From: Gonapodya prolifera JEL478
Taxonomy: Eukaryota; Monoblepharomycota; Monoblepharidomycetes; Monoblepharidales; Gonapodyaceae
Direction of reading: 5' to 3'
Assembly (NCBI GenBank): GCA_001574975.1
Contig: KQ965735.1
Span: 457,093 to 486,397, forward strand
Length of the DNA: 29,305 nucleotides
Shown here piece after piece: positions 9,264 through 21,300 of the stretch. A program made the position numbers and the translations under genes. Numbering within the stretch: the stretch's first letter is position 1; each line of letters starts with the position of its first letter. Under the pieces are notes generated by a model. It searched no databases and was not told the origin of the DNA. It saw only the letters and a list, made by a program, of their open reading frames with translations.

Positions 9264-11055
9264 CTAAGGACGACATTTCCCGCTCGTAACGTTTACCCTT
9301 CCCAGCTCATCCGGTGTTGCATATATGTACCATTTTGACTGCTCCACTCCCTCAAATTTGCTTTGAACGTCGGCCAATTTAACATCTCCGCCAGGCCGGG
9401 ATTGTGGGAAGGACGGTTCCGTCACAGATGTATTCCTTATGAAGACGCATGCGGTCTGGTTGGGGAAGTCTCTGGCGAATTGGGGACTTGGGAAATGTGT
9501 TGATGAACATAATAACTGATGCTTTAATGTGGAGCGTAGGACCTACTATGCACTCAGCAGGGTGGTGGAACTTGTATCTCCAATCAAAATGAACTTGCGG
9601 TTGGGGAACGTTTCGTATAAGCGCTCCAACTGTCGAGACCGAGCCTGAACAACGTCACTTGGGTGAAGAAGGTTCAATGGCCGCATATCCAAGGAACCTA
9701 TTGGATACACAGATGAAAGCCAGTTCTCGTACGTTAGTGTGCTATGAATGGGAGTCGTGGTGGCTGGACGGCAAGTTGAGACAAAGAACGATGCGAATGA
9801 TTGAACAAAACTCACCATAGTGGAACGTTGCATTCGGTAGCTTCGTCGCCCACATGTGAAAGAGGGTGTCCATTCCCGGGACGACGACGTAGGGCTCGAC
9901 AAATGTGTTTCGTATTCCCTCGAGCGGCCTCCAGATTCTCGTGATCCTCAGGACATCATCGATGTCTGAAACGATAGAGTATCCCGTGTTAGGTGCGATT
10001 ATCGAGTGTCCTTGAAAGATGGTGTCATTTATTGTGGTCGAAAACCGCATCAGGAGAGGGGACTGTGCAGACACGCGAGACACCACGTTGGAAGGAGGGA
10101 CGATGGAATAAAATTGATCAAAAGTCCCAGTGAGATCTGTTGGGCTGAAATGAGCGATATCATTGTTGTCTGACAATATGAAGTACTCACCCGTTGGACC
10201 AACTTTGATTGTCCCAGGAATGCTGACATTAAGGGCTGAATGAGTCGTGTTTGTTGCATTTAGGGTCGGATGTGTCGTGTTTGTTGCATTAAGGGTCGTG
10301 TTTCCACCAGTCAATGAGTAATTCAATGGGGAAAGATTGAAATCGGACACGTTGAGCTCCGTTCCTCGTGGAGTTGACCACACATAAGGTGCTGTGCGGT
10401 TGTAGAGTATCGCTTTTTCTCTACGTGAAGAGTCGTGTTGGCACCAGTAGACAAGTGATTTAATGGGGAAAGATTGAAATTGAAATCAGATTTCGCAGTG
10501 ATGATTTGAAGACAATTTCCCACGTTTGGTTCAAGTTTTTGGTCATATTCTCAACATCCGACTTGGAGACATTGCTGAAAGTCAGTGAAATCAGATCGAG
10601 AAACGTGTTTGTGACAGTGCTGTTGGAATCCGTGGAGTTTGAGTTGTTAGCACGTGGCGGCATGTCACCATAGTTGTACACGTTGCCGTTGAGTCTTATG
10701 GTGTAGTTGACCTCGGCTGCACCCGGGGTACCAGCTGACAAAGCAAATGATGGCGTACGCATTAGGTAACCATGAACACCTCCCTGACGTCATTTTACCG
10801 CAGTTCACCTTGTGTTGCGTTTCCGTATCCCCACACAAAGACAACATAGTCTGCTTCATCGTTGAGCTGTCTTCGTCCGAGCGAGGCAAGGTAGTTTGCT
10901 TCAACGTTTATTTGTCTGCGATCGAGAGCGTGGGGGAGAACAAGCCTGCTGTGAATCGCGGCGACCTCAAGAGGAGCGGCTTCGAGTCCACTGATCCACG
11001 CAGTAAGACAAGCTGATAAGAGAACGAAAAGCTGCATGCGAGTTGCGTTGAGCAT
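9264..11055 (-). CDS. Secreted App1/DUF2183-type phosphatase-like protein
   Basis: Exons (minus): 11055-10809, 10734-10524, 10420-9816, 9763-9547, 9486-9264. All phases join, giving 500 residues (494 if the ATG at 11037 is used). The N-terminus carries a signal peptide (QLFVLLSACLTAWISGLEA) and a KEX2-like RR site. The C-terminal half matches the App1 catalytic domain: the HAD-like motif SDIDDVLR, then WRPLEG, LPNATFHYATTTP, SLDMRPLNL, FPNRKFILIGDTS and PQFARDFPNQTACVFIRNTS. In yeast App1 this domain has phosphatidate phosphatase activity; here it is in a predicted secreted, heavily N-glycosylated protein, so the substrate is unknown. The second intron (10421-10523) is the least certain; it has a plain donor and contains a copy of a neighbouring coding segment. 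The gene is head-to-head with a Zn2Cys6 regulator. Confidence 0.85.
10231..10305 (-). repeat. 30-bp tandem repeat encoding N-glycosylation sequons
   Basis: Two full 30-bp units (10231-10260, 10261-10290) and a partial third encode NATNTTHSAL, NATNTTHPTL and a shortened version inside the App1-like protein. Each full unit carries two N-X-T sequons. It keeps the reading frame, as expected for repeat-length variation in a secreted protein. Confidence 0.8.
10295..10491 (-). repeat. Local duplication, one copy in exon 3 and one in intron 2
   Basis: Segments 10295-10350 and 10432-10491 are diverged copies sharing the core AATGGGGAAAGATTGAAAT and flanking GTCGTGTT and CACCAG words. The first copy is coding (SDFNLSPLNYSLTGGNTT). 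The second falls in the predicted intron, yet in one frame still reads a related peptide (SDFNFNLSPLNHLSTGANTT). Confidence 0.7.
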
Positions 11056-11126
11056 GTCGAAAGTGTGCCCTACTGTGGCCACGGCTGTTCTTCGGCTGTT
11101 TGTTCTTGGTTGCTCCCAACCTCGCG
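11056..11126. promoter_or_regulatory. Shared divergent promoter, 71 bp
   Basis: Only 71 bases separate the start codon of the App1-like gene (minus) from that of the Zn2Cys6 regulator (plus). The 5' UTRs of the two must therefore overlap or be very short. No TATA box is clear. Coregulation of the two genes is inferred from the spacing. Confidence 0.5.
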
Positions 11127-13851
11127 ATGTGGGCCAGTCCGGCCATAGGCCTCGTGGCGGCGCAGCAGCAGCAGCCGGACTCGAACCTGCAGAATCGAAT
11201 CAGAAATTCGTGTGACCGCTGCGCTCGGCGGAAAGTCAGGTGCGATGGTTTGCGAGTGAGTGCCAAACAGCCCTTGCATGGCCTGCCCGAACGTGACAAA
11301 TTATCACTCAAAGCCCATATGCACTCGATGCGGCGCATCTGGATCGGATTGCGTGTACGTTCCCATCCAGCCTAGGAAGAAACGGGTCCAGCCCGGCGGG
11401 GCAGTTGCTAAGAACACTGTGACGGATCGCCTGGCGCGCCTGGAAACATTTCTTTCACAATCTCTCCCCCTACCGGATTCGGATGTGCAAGTCGTTCAAC
11501 CCCAAACAGGATCACTTCCGGATTCACAACTTAGTTTGAATCTGCCCCTCACACTTGTCACGCAATCAAACACGACTACTGCGCTACTCGCCGGGGCGAC
11601 CGAAGAAACAAAGTCTGACCTCCCAAATTTGTTCTCCGCGGATGGCTTATTTCGGGAGGTCCCTGGTCTCACATGGAGTCCCACCCCTTTTGACGATGTG
11701 AGTTAGTCGAGTTCGCATCGCAAACGTTTCGTCAGACTCTGATGATTTACGGTTGAGAGCTCCCGCCGATGCCTGACGAAGGAACGTGCAATGCACTCGT
11801 CCTTTTGTATTTCGTCAAACTTCCGCCGCTCATCAATGTCATACATCCTGCAACTGTCGCTACAAAGTCGTATATGGAACCCGTCATTTTCCTTTCTATC
11901 CTGACAGCCACCGCAAACTTTCACGAATCTCCTTTGATCCGGAAAATGGCTGATGCGGTCTTCTACCCCAGGCTGCATCGACTGATTAAGGCTGAGATCG
12001 AAAGGCCGAGTCTTGATGCAACTATCGGATTCGCACATGCTTTCCTTCATGTCGTCGGCCGAGCAATGGTGAGGAAACCAGTGAAAAGAAACTCTCTCTC
12101 CTCCTTCACTCTCAATAATATTGCAGTGGAACATCGGATACTTCTACCTCACGATGATGTGTGGCAACATCCGACTTTTGGGTCTTAGCGACGAGACCAC
12201 GATCGAGCGGAGATTCCACACCTGGTCTGAACGAGAAATTGCACGGAGAGTTTTCTGGACGGTATATCAGATGGGTGAGTTCTGCTTCGCGAGCATCTCT
12301 TGCAGACTACCAAAACTAGGAACCCCAGATAGGTCCTCTTCCGCTGCATCAATGCAGATGCAGCAATTGAGCGACGATCTCTGCAGTTTATTGAAGTTAC
12401 AGTGTCCCGACGAGTAAGTCTGTAAAGTCGTTGCCCCAGGAATCCTCCTCATTTGGGTTCACGCAGTGAGTGGATCTCAAGAGATACACCCATGTTCCCT
12501 TCTTCCGCCCCAACGCTTGAGGAATTCTTCACCGATCCAAAGGAACTTCCGCTTAAACCCTCAAGCAATGGGGCGGTTCCACCCCAATTTCCGAATCTTG
12601 TACCACCATCCCCCACAGGAAGCGAAAGGACCTCTCCTCTAAGCACTGCATCTCTTCAGACCGCCTTGGCTCACCTCTTCGGGCGGACAATTGACTTGAG
12701 ACTGTCGTGCGCTCGTCGCAATATCTTGGTGTTTGCACCAACAGGCCGTGCCTCAGTCACTATATCAAAAAAAGTCGTGGAGATTGAGCGGGATTTAAGC
12801 ATATGGGGCGAAAGGCTGAACGAATTTATGACATCAGTTGGCGTGAAGGCCGGTACTGTTGGACTTGGATTTGGTTCACTTCAGCTGGATGCTCTTCAAT
12901 GGAATGTGGAGACTTTGACAGAGGTGGACCTGCTTTACCTTCGTGCAGAGTGGCACATCGTATTCACACGTAACTTGAGCAACATGCGTTTCCTGTCATC
13001 TAAATGCTCGCTCACCCTGCCCTCGGTCTTTTAGTCTTACACTCTCCCTCCGCAGCTACGATGCGACTAGCCAATCAAATGGTTTCACGCTCAGGGATAA
13101 AGGGCTCGCTCGAAGGGGGTTTCACCCCACCTGCTACCGGCTGCATTCCAAAGTCGTTTGCACCCCTTGCTGTGGGATCCAGTGCGAGGGGAAACGAGTG
13201 GGCTGCAGCGCCACGAATGCCAACGCGGGGCATACCGCCTTTTCAAATGCCCCCCGATGAGGGTCAAATCGAAGATATATTGTTTACTTGGGTGAGTCAT
13301 GGCAACATCACGTCACCAAATGGTTCAGTGGATGATTTCACCATGATCAATGTACAGACCCAGTCCCCTTCCTTCATCTCTGCATTATCGAACGCGTGCA
13401 AAGCGAGTGATTTGATTGAGATGATGGGCAATCTGGATCCAAACTTCACATATGGGACCGCAGTCACCTGGTCCTTTTCGTGAGTATTGTTGTCATGTCA
13501 ATATATAGCTGTTTGTTCTGATCGATGCGTATCAGCCTGTGCCAGACCAGCCTTGTTTTGTTATTCGCAGCGTTCGAGCTAGCCGTCAATTCGCTCCCAA
13601 CTGACGATTTGAAACGGCGTGTTCAGTTGCTGACGAAACGTTTGGACAGCGCTGTGGGCACGTCCAGTGGACCTGCTGCAGCTCAGGGGTTTCGATTGGT
13701 ATCTGATATGCTTGTGGCGCTGATAGAGTGCGAGGCGATGGTTTCCGTCGCAAAGACTACCGGCATTTTGGACTTACCAGGCATCCAGCCCACGAAAATG
13801 ACACAAATTGCACAGCAAAGATTACGACAGCAAATTGGATCGCAATTTTGA
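11127..13851 (+). CDS. Zn2Cys6 transcription factor with fungal-specific regulatory domain
   Basis: Nine exons: 11127-11255, 11314-11697, 11760-12068, 12127-12274, 12329-12413, 12467-12969, 13035-13291, 13358-13479, 13536-13851, giving 750 residues. Six cysteines of the binuclear zinc cluster lie at about 29-56: CDRCARRKVRC joined by splicing to PICTRCGASGSDC, with a basic linker (PRKKR). The middle carries the fungal transcription-factor domain: LLYFVKLPPLINVIHPATV, SPLIRKMADAVFYPRLHRL, then EREIARRVFWTVYQMDR. The protein ends in a helical tail. It binds DNA in the nucleus, probably at CGG-type half sites, but target genes are unknown; the head-to-head App1-like gene is the obvious candidate. 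The acceptor before exon 3 (AGAG) is atypical. The intron 13292-13357 is stop-free and a multiple of three, so it may be retained in some transcripts. Confidence 0.9.
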
Positions 13852-14045
13852 TTTCCATTTCCATTAATTTACAAAATAATAATGTCTTGTTTGTGCTGTT
13901 TTGGGGTGGTGGGGGTGGGAGGTTGTCGAAGTTTTGGTGGGCAATCGCTGTCGCGCACTGTGCAACATTGTTCACTCGCTGTAAATACCAGCACCGTCGC
14001 GGATCTTTCCGGCCGGGACAAATTGATTGATCGTTGATCGCTGAA

Positions 14046-15308
14046 ATGTTTTTCAATCGGCTGGCGACATGGAGATCCACTGTGCAGGTCGCAAGATCAC
14101 GAAAACTGTCGACATATCCCCCCCCTCCCTTGCGTGTTGCATGGGTTCCTCAGGCAATCTTCACAGCAGCTGTCACTGTGACTAGTTTTGGAGCGGCGGT
14201 ATGGCTTGATGCTCGAGATATATCCCGTAAAGCAGAGGACGATGCTCGCCAAAGAAGGTTCGGCTTCTTCGGACTTCTAGGCTCCGAATCAGAAGTCGTT
14301 TACAACAGAGGATCTACGCGGCGTCCGGAAGGCTTTTTTGAGCGGATTAGCTCCCTGGTACGAGCCGAATGGGACAGGCTTTCGAAGAGTGATCGAACGG
14401 TCGGGGGCATCGTCGCGGTGAACACCATCGTCTTTCTGGCCTGGCAAGTCAAATCGCTAGAGGTGAATGCACCAATCTGGTGCATAGAATCGATGCTGCA
14501 GACTCGAACATCTTATATAATTGTATAGACCTTCATGGCCAACAATTTTCTACACCACCCTCTCTCCGGGCGCTCGTTTACGCTGCTGACGTCGGCATTC
14601 AGCCACATGTCGATTGGCCATTTAGCTTTCAACATGTTTGCACTGTGGAGCTTTGGAAGCAGTGAGACATTCGGAACTTTTGAGAGAGCGTCTCGACACC
14701 TGCCCAGCAACCATTGATTACAGGCGTCATAAATAGAGTTTTTGGATCTACGAACGAGTTTCTTGCATTCTATTTCTCCAGCGCCGCGATCGCATCTTTG
14801 GGCTCTCATGCTCTCACAATCGCAGCGCTCCGTCGTGGAGCTGTTGGATCCAAACTACCAGTCCTTTTAAGAAAAACGCACATTGAAGATGTTTCACCCA
14901 GTTTGGGCGCGAGTGGTGCTGTCTTTGCAGTTGTGGGATCTGTTGTGAGTGTTTCACTTTGAAATACGGACAAACATGCAGCTTTATTAATATGTGCTTG
15001 GATTTGGAGTATGCACTCTTTCCATATACCGGAGTGAACGTGATGTTCATTCCGTACTCTTTCGAGTTGGGTACCGTGTTTCCAATGTGGGTTTAACTCA
15101 AGAAATGACAAATATCACTTCGATGCTGATCTTCTTTCCAAGTCTCATGTCGGTCGACTTAGTGGGGCTAATTCGAGGTTGGAAGGTGTTAGATCACGGG
15201 GCACATCTCTCGGGATCGTTATTTGGGATCGGGTACACGCAATATGGGACACAATTGTACAACGTTGCACGAGACCGTCTGATTAAAACGCCACCACAAC
15301 ACGATTAA
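14046..15308 (+). CDS. PCP1: Mitochondrial rhomboid protease (Pcp1/PARL type)
   Basis: Exons 14046-14462, 14529-14661, 14724-14944, 15010-15086, 15143-15308, giving 337 residues. A basic, hydroxylated N-terminus (RLATWRSTVQVARSRKLST) suits a mitochondrial presequence, followed by a first membrane segment near residues 37-55. Rhomboid landmarks: FLHHPLSGRSFTLLTSAFSH, MSIGHLAFNMFALWSFG, the serine motif LGASGAV (nucleophile about S247) and the histidine motif DHGAHLSG (about H304). The 57-residue gap equals that between S256 and H313 of yeast Pcp1. Yeast Pcp1 cleaves Mgm1 and Ccp1 in the inner membrane. The first-exon donor is taken as GTGAAT at 14463; the acceptor at 15009 (TTGGAG) is atypical but required by the frame. 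It converges on the next gene with 47 bp between the two. Confidence 0.9.
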
Positions 15309-15355
15309 TACATTCTTTCACATATAAACAGTTGGTATCACGTAGGGGGGTATGT

Positions 15356-18300
15356 TCAAGGCAAGTCCAGCGAAAGAATTGTCTGGGCGGTATCCACAAG
15401 TAATGAGTCCCAAATAAGTCCAGCGACGGTATCTATCACTTCAATATGTTCATCATCAGTGTTTGTCCAGCGTTTGTCCTCCTCCTTAATTTCCCCAGCG
15501 AGCAACACTTCCAGTTCCTCTCCATATTTGTCACGGTACTGACCCCACATCCCTAACATCCGACCCACTTCAGTCAACATTCGATCTTTTGCAATTGGCC
15601 TTGGAGGAAGACCTTTCCGTCTTCGCAACTGGTGTCGTGGGTCCTTGAACCATCTATGTGGTTCAAACAAACCCGATAAAGCTTCCTGTAGTGCATCTCT
15701 CGCAAGAAGAAGTTTTGCTGGTTCGTCACTGTCACCATTAACCACATCGATGCGTGGTAAGTTTGGTGCCGATGTGAAATTTGATTCACCACAGGCAGCC
15801 AAAGAGCGCGACAGCATCTCAAGTGCGATATCCCCGACAAGAGGAGGCAGAACCGCCCGTTCAGATGGTTCAGGGCTTGGGGCTGGGGACATATCACGGA
15901 ACTCAACGTTGGCAGCTCCATTAGCAGGCTCTGACACTGAAGCATCCTTTGCAAGTCTCTGCTTTCCAAGATTATGGAAGATAGTGACTGCTTCATCCAA
16001 CAGCTCCGTTAATAGCGCTGAAGAGACTTCGTTGGCAAGGTCCCCACTTGACCTGTCCAGAAATCCTTGCGTTTCATCGTGTTCTTTCCAGTCCTCATTA
16101 TCCAATTCGTGCTCAGATCTTACAATCCGGGACTGCATGTTAACATCCACAAGATCGGCACCCTGTGATTTTTTATTTTCCGCGACAATACTTTTAACCG
16201 TCGACTCTTCCGCACCAACAAATTCATCGTCATCGAGATATTCTTGCTGTGACTCAGTTTCTCTCTCTGAAGTATCTTCAGACACTCTGACCTCGCTTGC
16301 CAAAGCATCCGGCACTTCCTCAATTGGTTTAACCTCATGAGTGAAGGATACCTGCTCGACAGGAGAATGGACTATTCCTTGTTCTTCCTGCTCAAAAGGT
16401 TCACCCGCTGAGAGTTTCGAAATGGAACTTTGGTCTACATCTAGAGCCGGTTTAAAATCTAAATGAATGCCAGTGGTTGCTACAGTTGGAGCATCTACAG
16501 CTGATGGGTCAAAATGGATTTTAACATTGTGCGCTAACACTTTCATACAATTCCACTTACTTTCGGCTGTTAGAAGTCCCTCGGAAGGTATTGCGAGAGC
16601 AGTATTTCTGACTCTATTGGAGTACTCAGATCCATCTGATTGCAGTTCCAAGCATTCTTTTATAGAGGATTCTTCACTTGAATGATTTGTGGATGACGGC
16701 TTGGAATGAATTGGTGTACTTGACCCTCTCACAAACTCCAAAGTTGCCGCCACCGTGGCTCTGTTCTTCAGAACCGGCGGAGGGTGGATTTGATCAAACT
16801 CGTGAAGAGACACTACTCCGTCGGCGTGATTACCAGAGCTGGAAGAGTCGTGGGGTTCGCTCCCAGAATCGAACGATGCATCCTCATAATATCCATCATT
16901 CAACTTCCCCCCTGAAACGGATTCCCCAGGGATTTCATCCTTTCCTACAGATGAAGCTGGCTCCCCGATTTCGTCGACGATACTATCGTGTTGTGACATA
17001 TCTCTGTGGCTCGCTTCGCCAGAGGGAAAGAAATCTTGGAAATGTGTTATTTGACCTTCGCCATTCATCGACTGTGGCGGGGAAGCAGGCAATTTAGGGG
17101 TGGACGCAATGCTGCCACTGTCGTCCACGTGCTCGGGAATGCTATGGTCCACATCTGATTGAATTTGCGACAGCTCGGGTGCCTGCCTATGACGCCCATG
17201 ATCCACCGCTGCATTCGAGGTACTCTCTTCTGCTCGTGAGTTGCTCGCGGACGCGCTATGCTCAGGTGACGCAAGTGGTTTAGAAGATTCAGCGATCCCA
17301 GCATCATGATCGGGAAAGAATTCGTTTTCCGGAGGGTCTTCAAAGGGCTCTCCAACATACTCCACCGAGCCAAGAACTTCGACATCTCGAGTACCAATGT
17401 GCACTTCACTTTCCGAGTAGTGGGCATCGTCAAGATCCGCACTGATGTCAGTTATTTCTTCAGGTTCAGTTTCTCGTTCTGAGCCTCTTTCCGCCATTCC
17501 TTCAAGTGGGGTGGCCGAAGACGCTTTGTCGGCACTGCGAGTCTCGTCTGCTACAGAGCTTCCATCAACAGATCTGAGGTCCGGGGCTTGGGAGACTGAC
17601 GAGACAGTATCATTTTCTGTGCCCTCCTTGTGGAGGGGCATTGCATCGTCCGGGATGCTATAGTTATGAATAGTCTGAAAAGCCTAATGATGGACGACCC
17701 TGCAGTGACTTTCTTTCCCATTTTAAATAGATTACGGAAACTTACCTCCAACTTGAGTCTTAGTCTGTCTTCGGACTTCCGCAGTTTTTGCTTCAGGAGC
17801 TCCTTCTTGCGCCGCTTTTCCTCCTTCTCCTTCTCGTTTCTCCGTTGCTCCAGCTCGCGCTCCCGATCAAGCTCCTTCTCTTTCTCCTTCTCCTTCTCCT
17901 TCTCCTTTCTACTTTGCTCCAGCTCAAGCTTCTTCTTCATGGCCTCAATTCGTTCCAGCTGTTGAAGATCGTCCTCTGAAAGGGCAAAACTCACGGATTA
18001 AAACAAAATTGACCTCCATCGAAAACAAGAGTTACATACCACTCAAATCGTCGCGTGTGCTTGGAACTAGTGAGTCACCAGAAGTATCGGTATCCGCAAT
18101 ATTCCTCTCCCCTTGCGGGGTCCGTTGCGGTGAAGCGTGCGATGATGGTGCGGACAAACTTTCAAAGGATTCGTCATATCTTCCCAGGGCGTCCACATCC
18201 ATTTGGAGCTCTCTCGGCGCGCTGCTTGAAGCGTCGCGGGAAGTCGTTTCTTCCGGAATGTCTACAACAGGAGGATCAATCGCTTTCAAGGAGGAATCCG

Positions 18301-21300
18301 GAAGCGATGGATGAGACACGATGGTGGTTGGAGGCACTAGGTCCCTAGGTGTCGATATGTGGGATTCATCTCGAACAGCGTCATCCACAATGTCCGACAT
18401 CGGGTCTTCAGCAACGCTTGAGGCAGGAATACTTTCTCGGTCAGGACGAGTGATCCCAAGATTTTCATCGCCTTCCATATTATCAACATCCGGTACTATT
18501 CCCGCTGCAGGCATAGGAAGCTCATATGGCACGTTCACCCTGCGGACAGGCGGACCCTGACCCTGGTTCATCAAAACTACTTCTTCAATGATCTTATTTA
18601 TGCGCTTTTCTTCGGCCTTCAGCTCCGATGTTCTTTGCTTATTCTTCATCGCCTCTTCGTGCAACTTCTCCGCTTGTTGGCGAGACAACTGTAGCTTTTG
18701 TTCCCTCCGAGTGATCCGCTGGTCCACAGACTGATCACGTGCCGCGTTGATCTTGGCTTGCAAATATGCAAGCGAAGTTGAGCTGCTCTCGTCCATGTTG
18801 TTATCCTCATCCACGGGAAGCGCTGCACTGGAGGACACTCGGCTGAGATTGGTGGGAGAAGAGTCAACGCTCGCATCAAGTCGCTCCGGTGGCTCTGTTG
18901 GCATATCGTCATCAGTAAAGTCGTACAGAGACTCGGGTAGTTCTCTACCAAGATCCTTAGTGAGGTGGAGGCGAGGATGGCCAGTAATGTGCTCCCCCCG
19001 ACGTCCTCGAGTATGTTGTTTTCTTGACGGCAGTTCAGACTTAGACCCACGTCTTGCTTCGTTCGCCTCTCCATCAACAGAAGAATCATCCCACGATCTC
19101 CTTTGGCGAATCTTGATTAAAAAAGGTCATTGTGAATAAACGAGTATACCTCGAAATGAACCCAAGAGACCCACCTCCTTTCTCGAAGCCTTTCCCAGAA
19201 TGTCCACTCTGAGTCTGTCGATTTCCGCCTTTTGCATAGCTAACGCCACCAATACAGTGTGTTCCTAGCAGTCATTGAAAATGGTATTTCAAGATTGAAG
19301 TTACCCTTGCCATCTTTGCCGAAAGTCTCTCAGACCCACCAAATTGTGCAACAATGCCCTCACTTCCTCCGTCGAATCCCCACCAGACTTCAAATTACGA
19401 ATGTATTCGAGTTGGGTCCTGGCCTCGTTAGTAATGGTCCGCTCCTTCTGGTTGAGGAAAGCTTCTTTGTCACTATGTCGCTCGGATTCCTGTCATCGGT
19501 CAATAGAGGAGACAATTCACATCATGGAGACCACGAACTTTTCAAGGAATCAGTCGAAAACGCTCACCTGCTTTATGCTGCTGTCCACCTCGCTCGCAGC
19601 TATACCTGACATCCTCACCACATCCACCAGAGGGTCAAGACTCCCCGTAACTTCTTCAGGTACCTAGGAGTGGACGTGTCATATGCACATTCAAATAGAT
19701 CGGGAAGAGAATGTCAGAAATGCCATACCATCTGTGCATCCTGAGAAGGACGCTCTACAGTTGATCCAAAACTTCCATCGGTGTACATAACGGGTCCGAT
19801 TGGTGTGAGAGATTCCCGTGCACTACCACTGCGGGACTCCGTCCGGTCCGACCTTCGCTCCTCTCCCGCTCGCACATTTGCATTCCCCGCAATGTCTTCG
19901 TGGACCGAGCCAATGTCAACTTCAATTTCGGTGGCGGGTCCGGATGGGGCGTCGAAGTTGTCCGAGTCGTAGCGACGGTCCGAGTCTGACGGGGGAACAG
20001 AAGGAGACGAGGAGAAAGTTGGGACCATAAGAGGGACGCAGGGGGCGTGACAGACTGGCGGAACGGGGTAGGCGTGATTAGACGAAAAAGAAGGGGAGAC
20101 TTGTGGTACCGATGGAACACGCGGAGTCTCCACAGAACGCGCCAACGCGGACGACGCGACAGGCCATACTGGCGAAGCCATTTGGTCGACAGTCCGGGGA
20201 TCAGACGTTAGCTCTGGAACAGGAACCGGAACTGGAAATGTTGGCGGAGACGGATACGAATGGGTATGTGTGTGTTTAAGTGGCTGATACGATTCGTATG
20301 AGGCAACACCGTGAGCGTAACCATGGGTATGCAGAAACGGTGGCACCGACTATGTTACCCCGAGGTATGAGTTCACCAAACCGGTCGCCCAACAGCCCAA
20401 CAAAACACTTACATCAAGCTCAGTTTGAATTGCGGCGTCTCTGCGCTGGCGTTCGCGTTCGCGTTCCATCTCCCGTTCCCGCTCCGCTTCCCTCTCCCTC
20501 GCCCGCTCCCTCTCCCTCTCGCGCTCGCGCTCCCGTTCTCGTTCGCGATCCCGCTCACGCTCGGCGTCTCTCGCCGTGGCTTCCCGTACTCTTGCCTCAC
20601 GCTCCTTATCCGCGCGTTCGCGCTCCCTTTCCTTTTCCCTCTCCAACCGCTCTCTCTCGGCCCTGGCCTCGGCCAAATCGCGCTCGTGACGGTACCTCCG
20701 CAACAAAAGACCGAAAAACACAATGAGCCCAGTTCGCATTCAAAGTTTCTCAAAAAAAAAAAGCTCCACTCACGAGGTCGCAAGCACCCTCGCCTCCACA
20801 ACCTCTCTCGCCCGCTCAACCTCAGCCAGACGTGCATGGGAACGCTCTAGGTTCTCCAAAACCGTCATCTCGTCTTGCAACCTACAAAACGCAAAAAAAA
20901 CAACGTTCACGTATAGTTTCAGTCGATTTCACTTCTCGTACATCAAGCATCACCCACTTTTTCCCCAAGGTCCGCGGGGACATGGTCCGCTCGCCTTCCT
21001 CCCCACCGTCAGCTTCTCCCGAGGAAGCTCCCGCAGACCTCTCAGCGGGAGGGGGTATCGCGCCCGCTGGTGGCGGGACGAGATTAGAAGTGGCCGAAGC
21101 GGGAGGTTTGGGTTCTGAACGCACAACAGTGGCGTTGGAACTCTTTGACAACACAAAATGAATCCCAATGCTTCTCACCTGCTCTCCTCCCACTCTCCGA
21201 CCCTCCACTTCGTTCGTCCTTTCGTTCCTCCCTTCGTTCCTTACTCGCTTTCCTCTCCTTTCCTTCTTTCGCCTCCTTCCCCCCCCTCTCTCTGGTTTTT

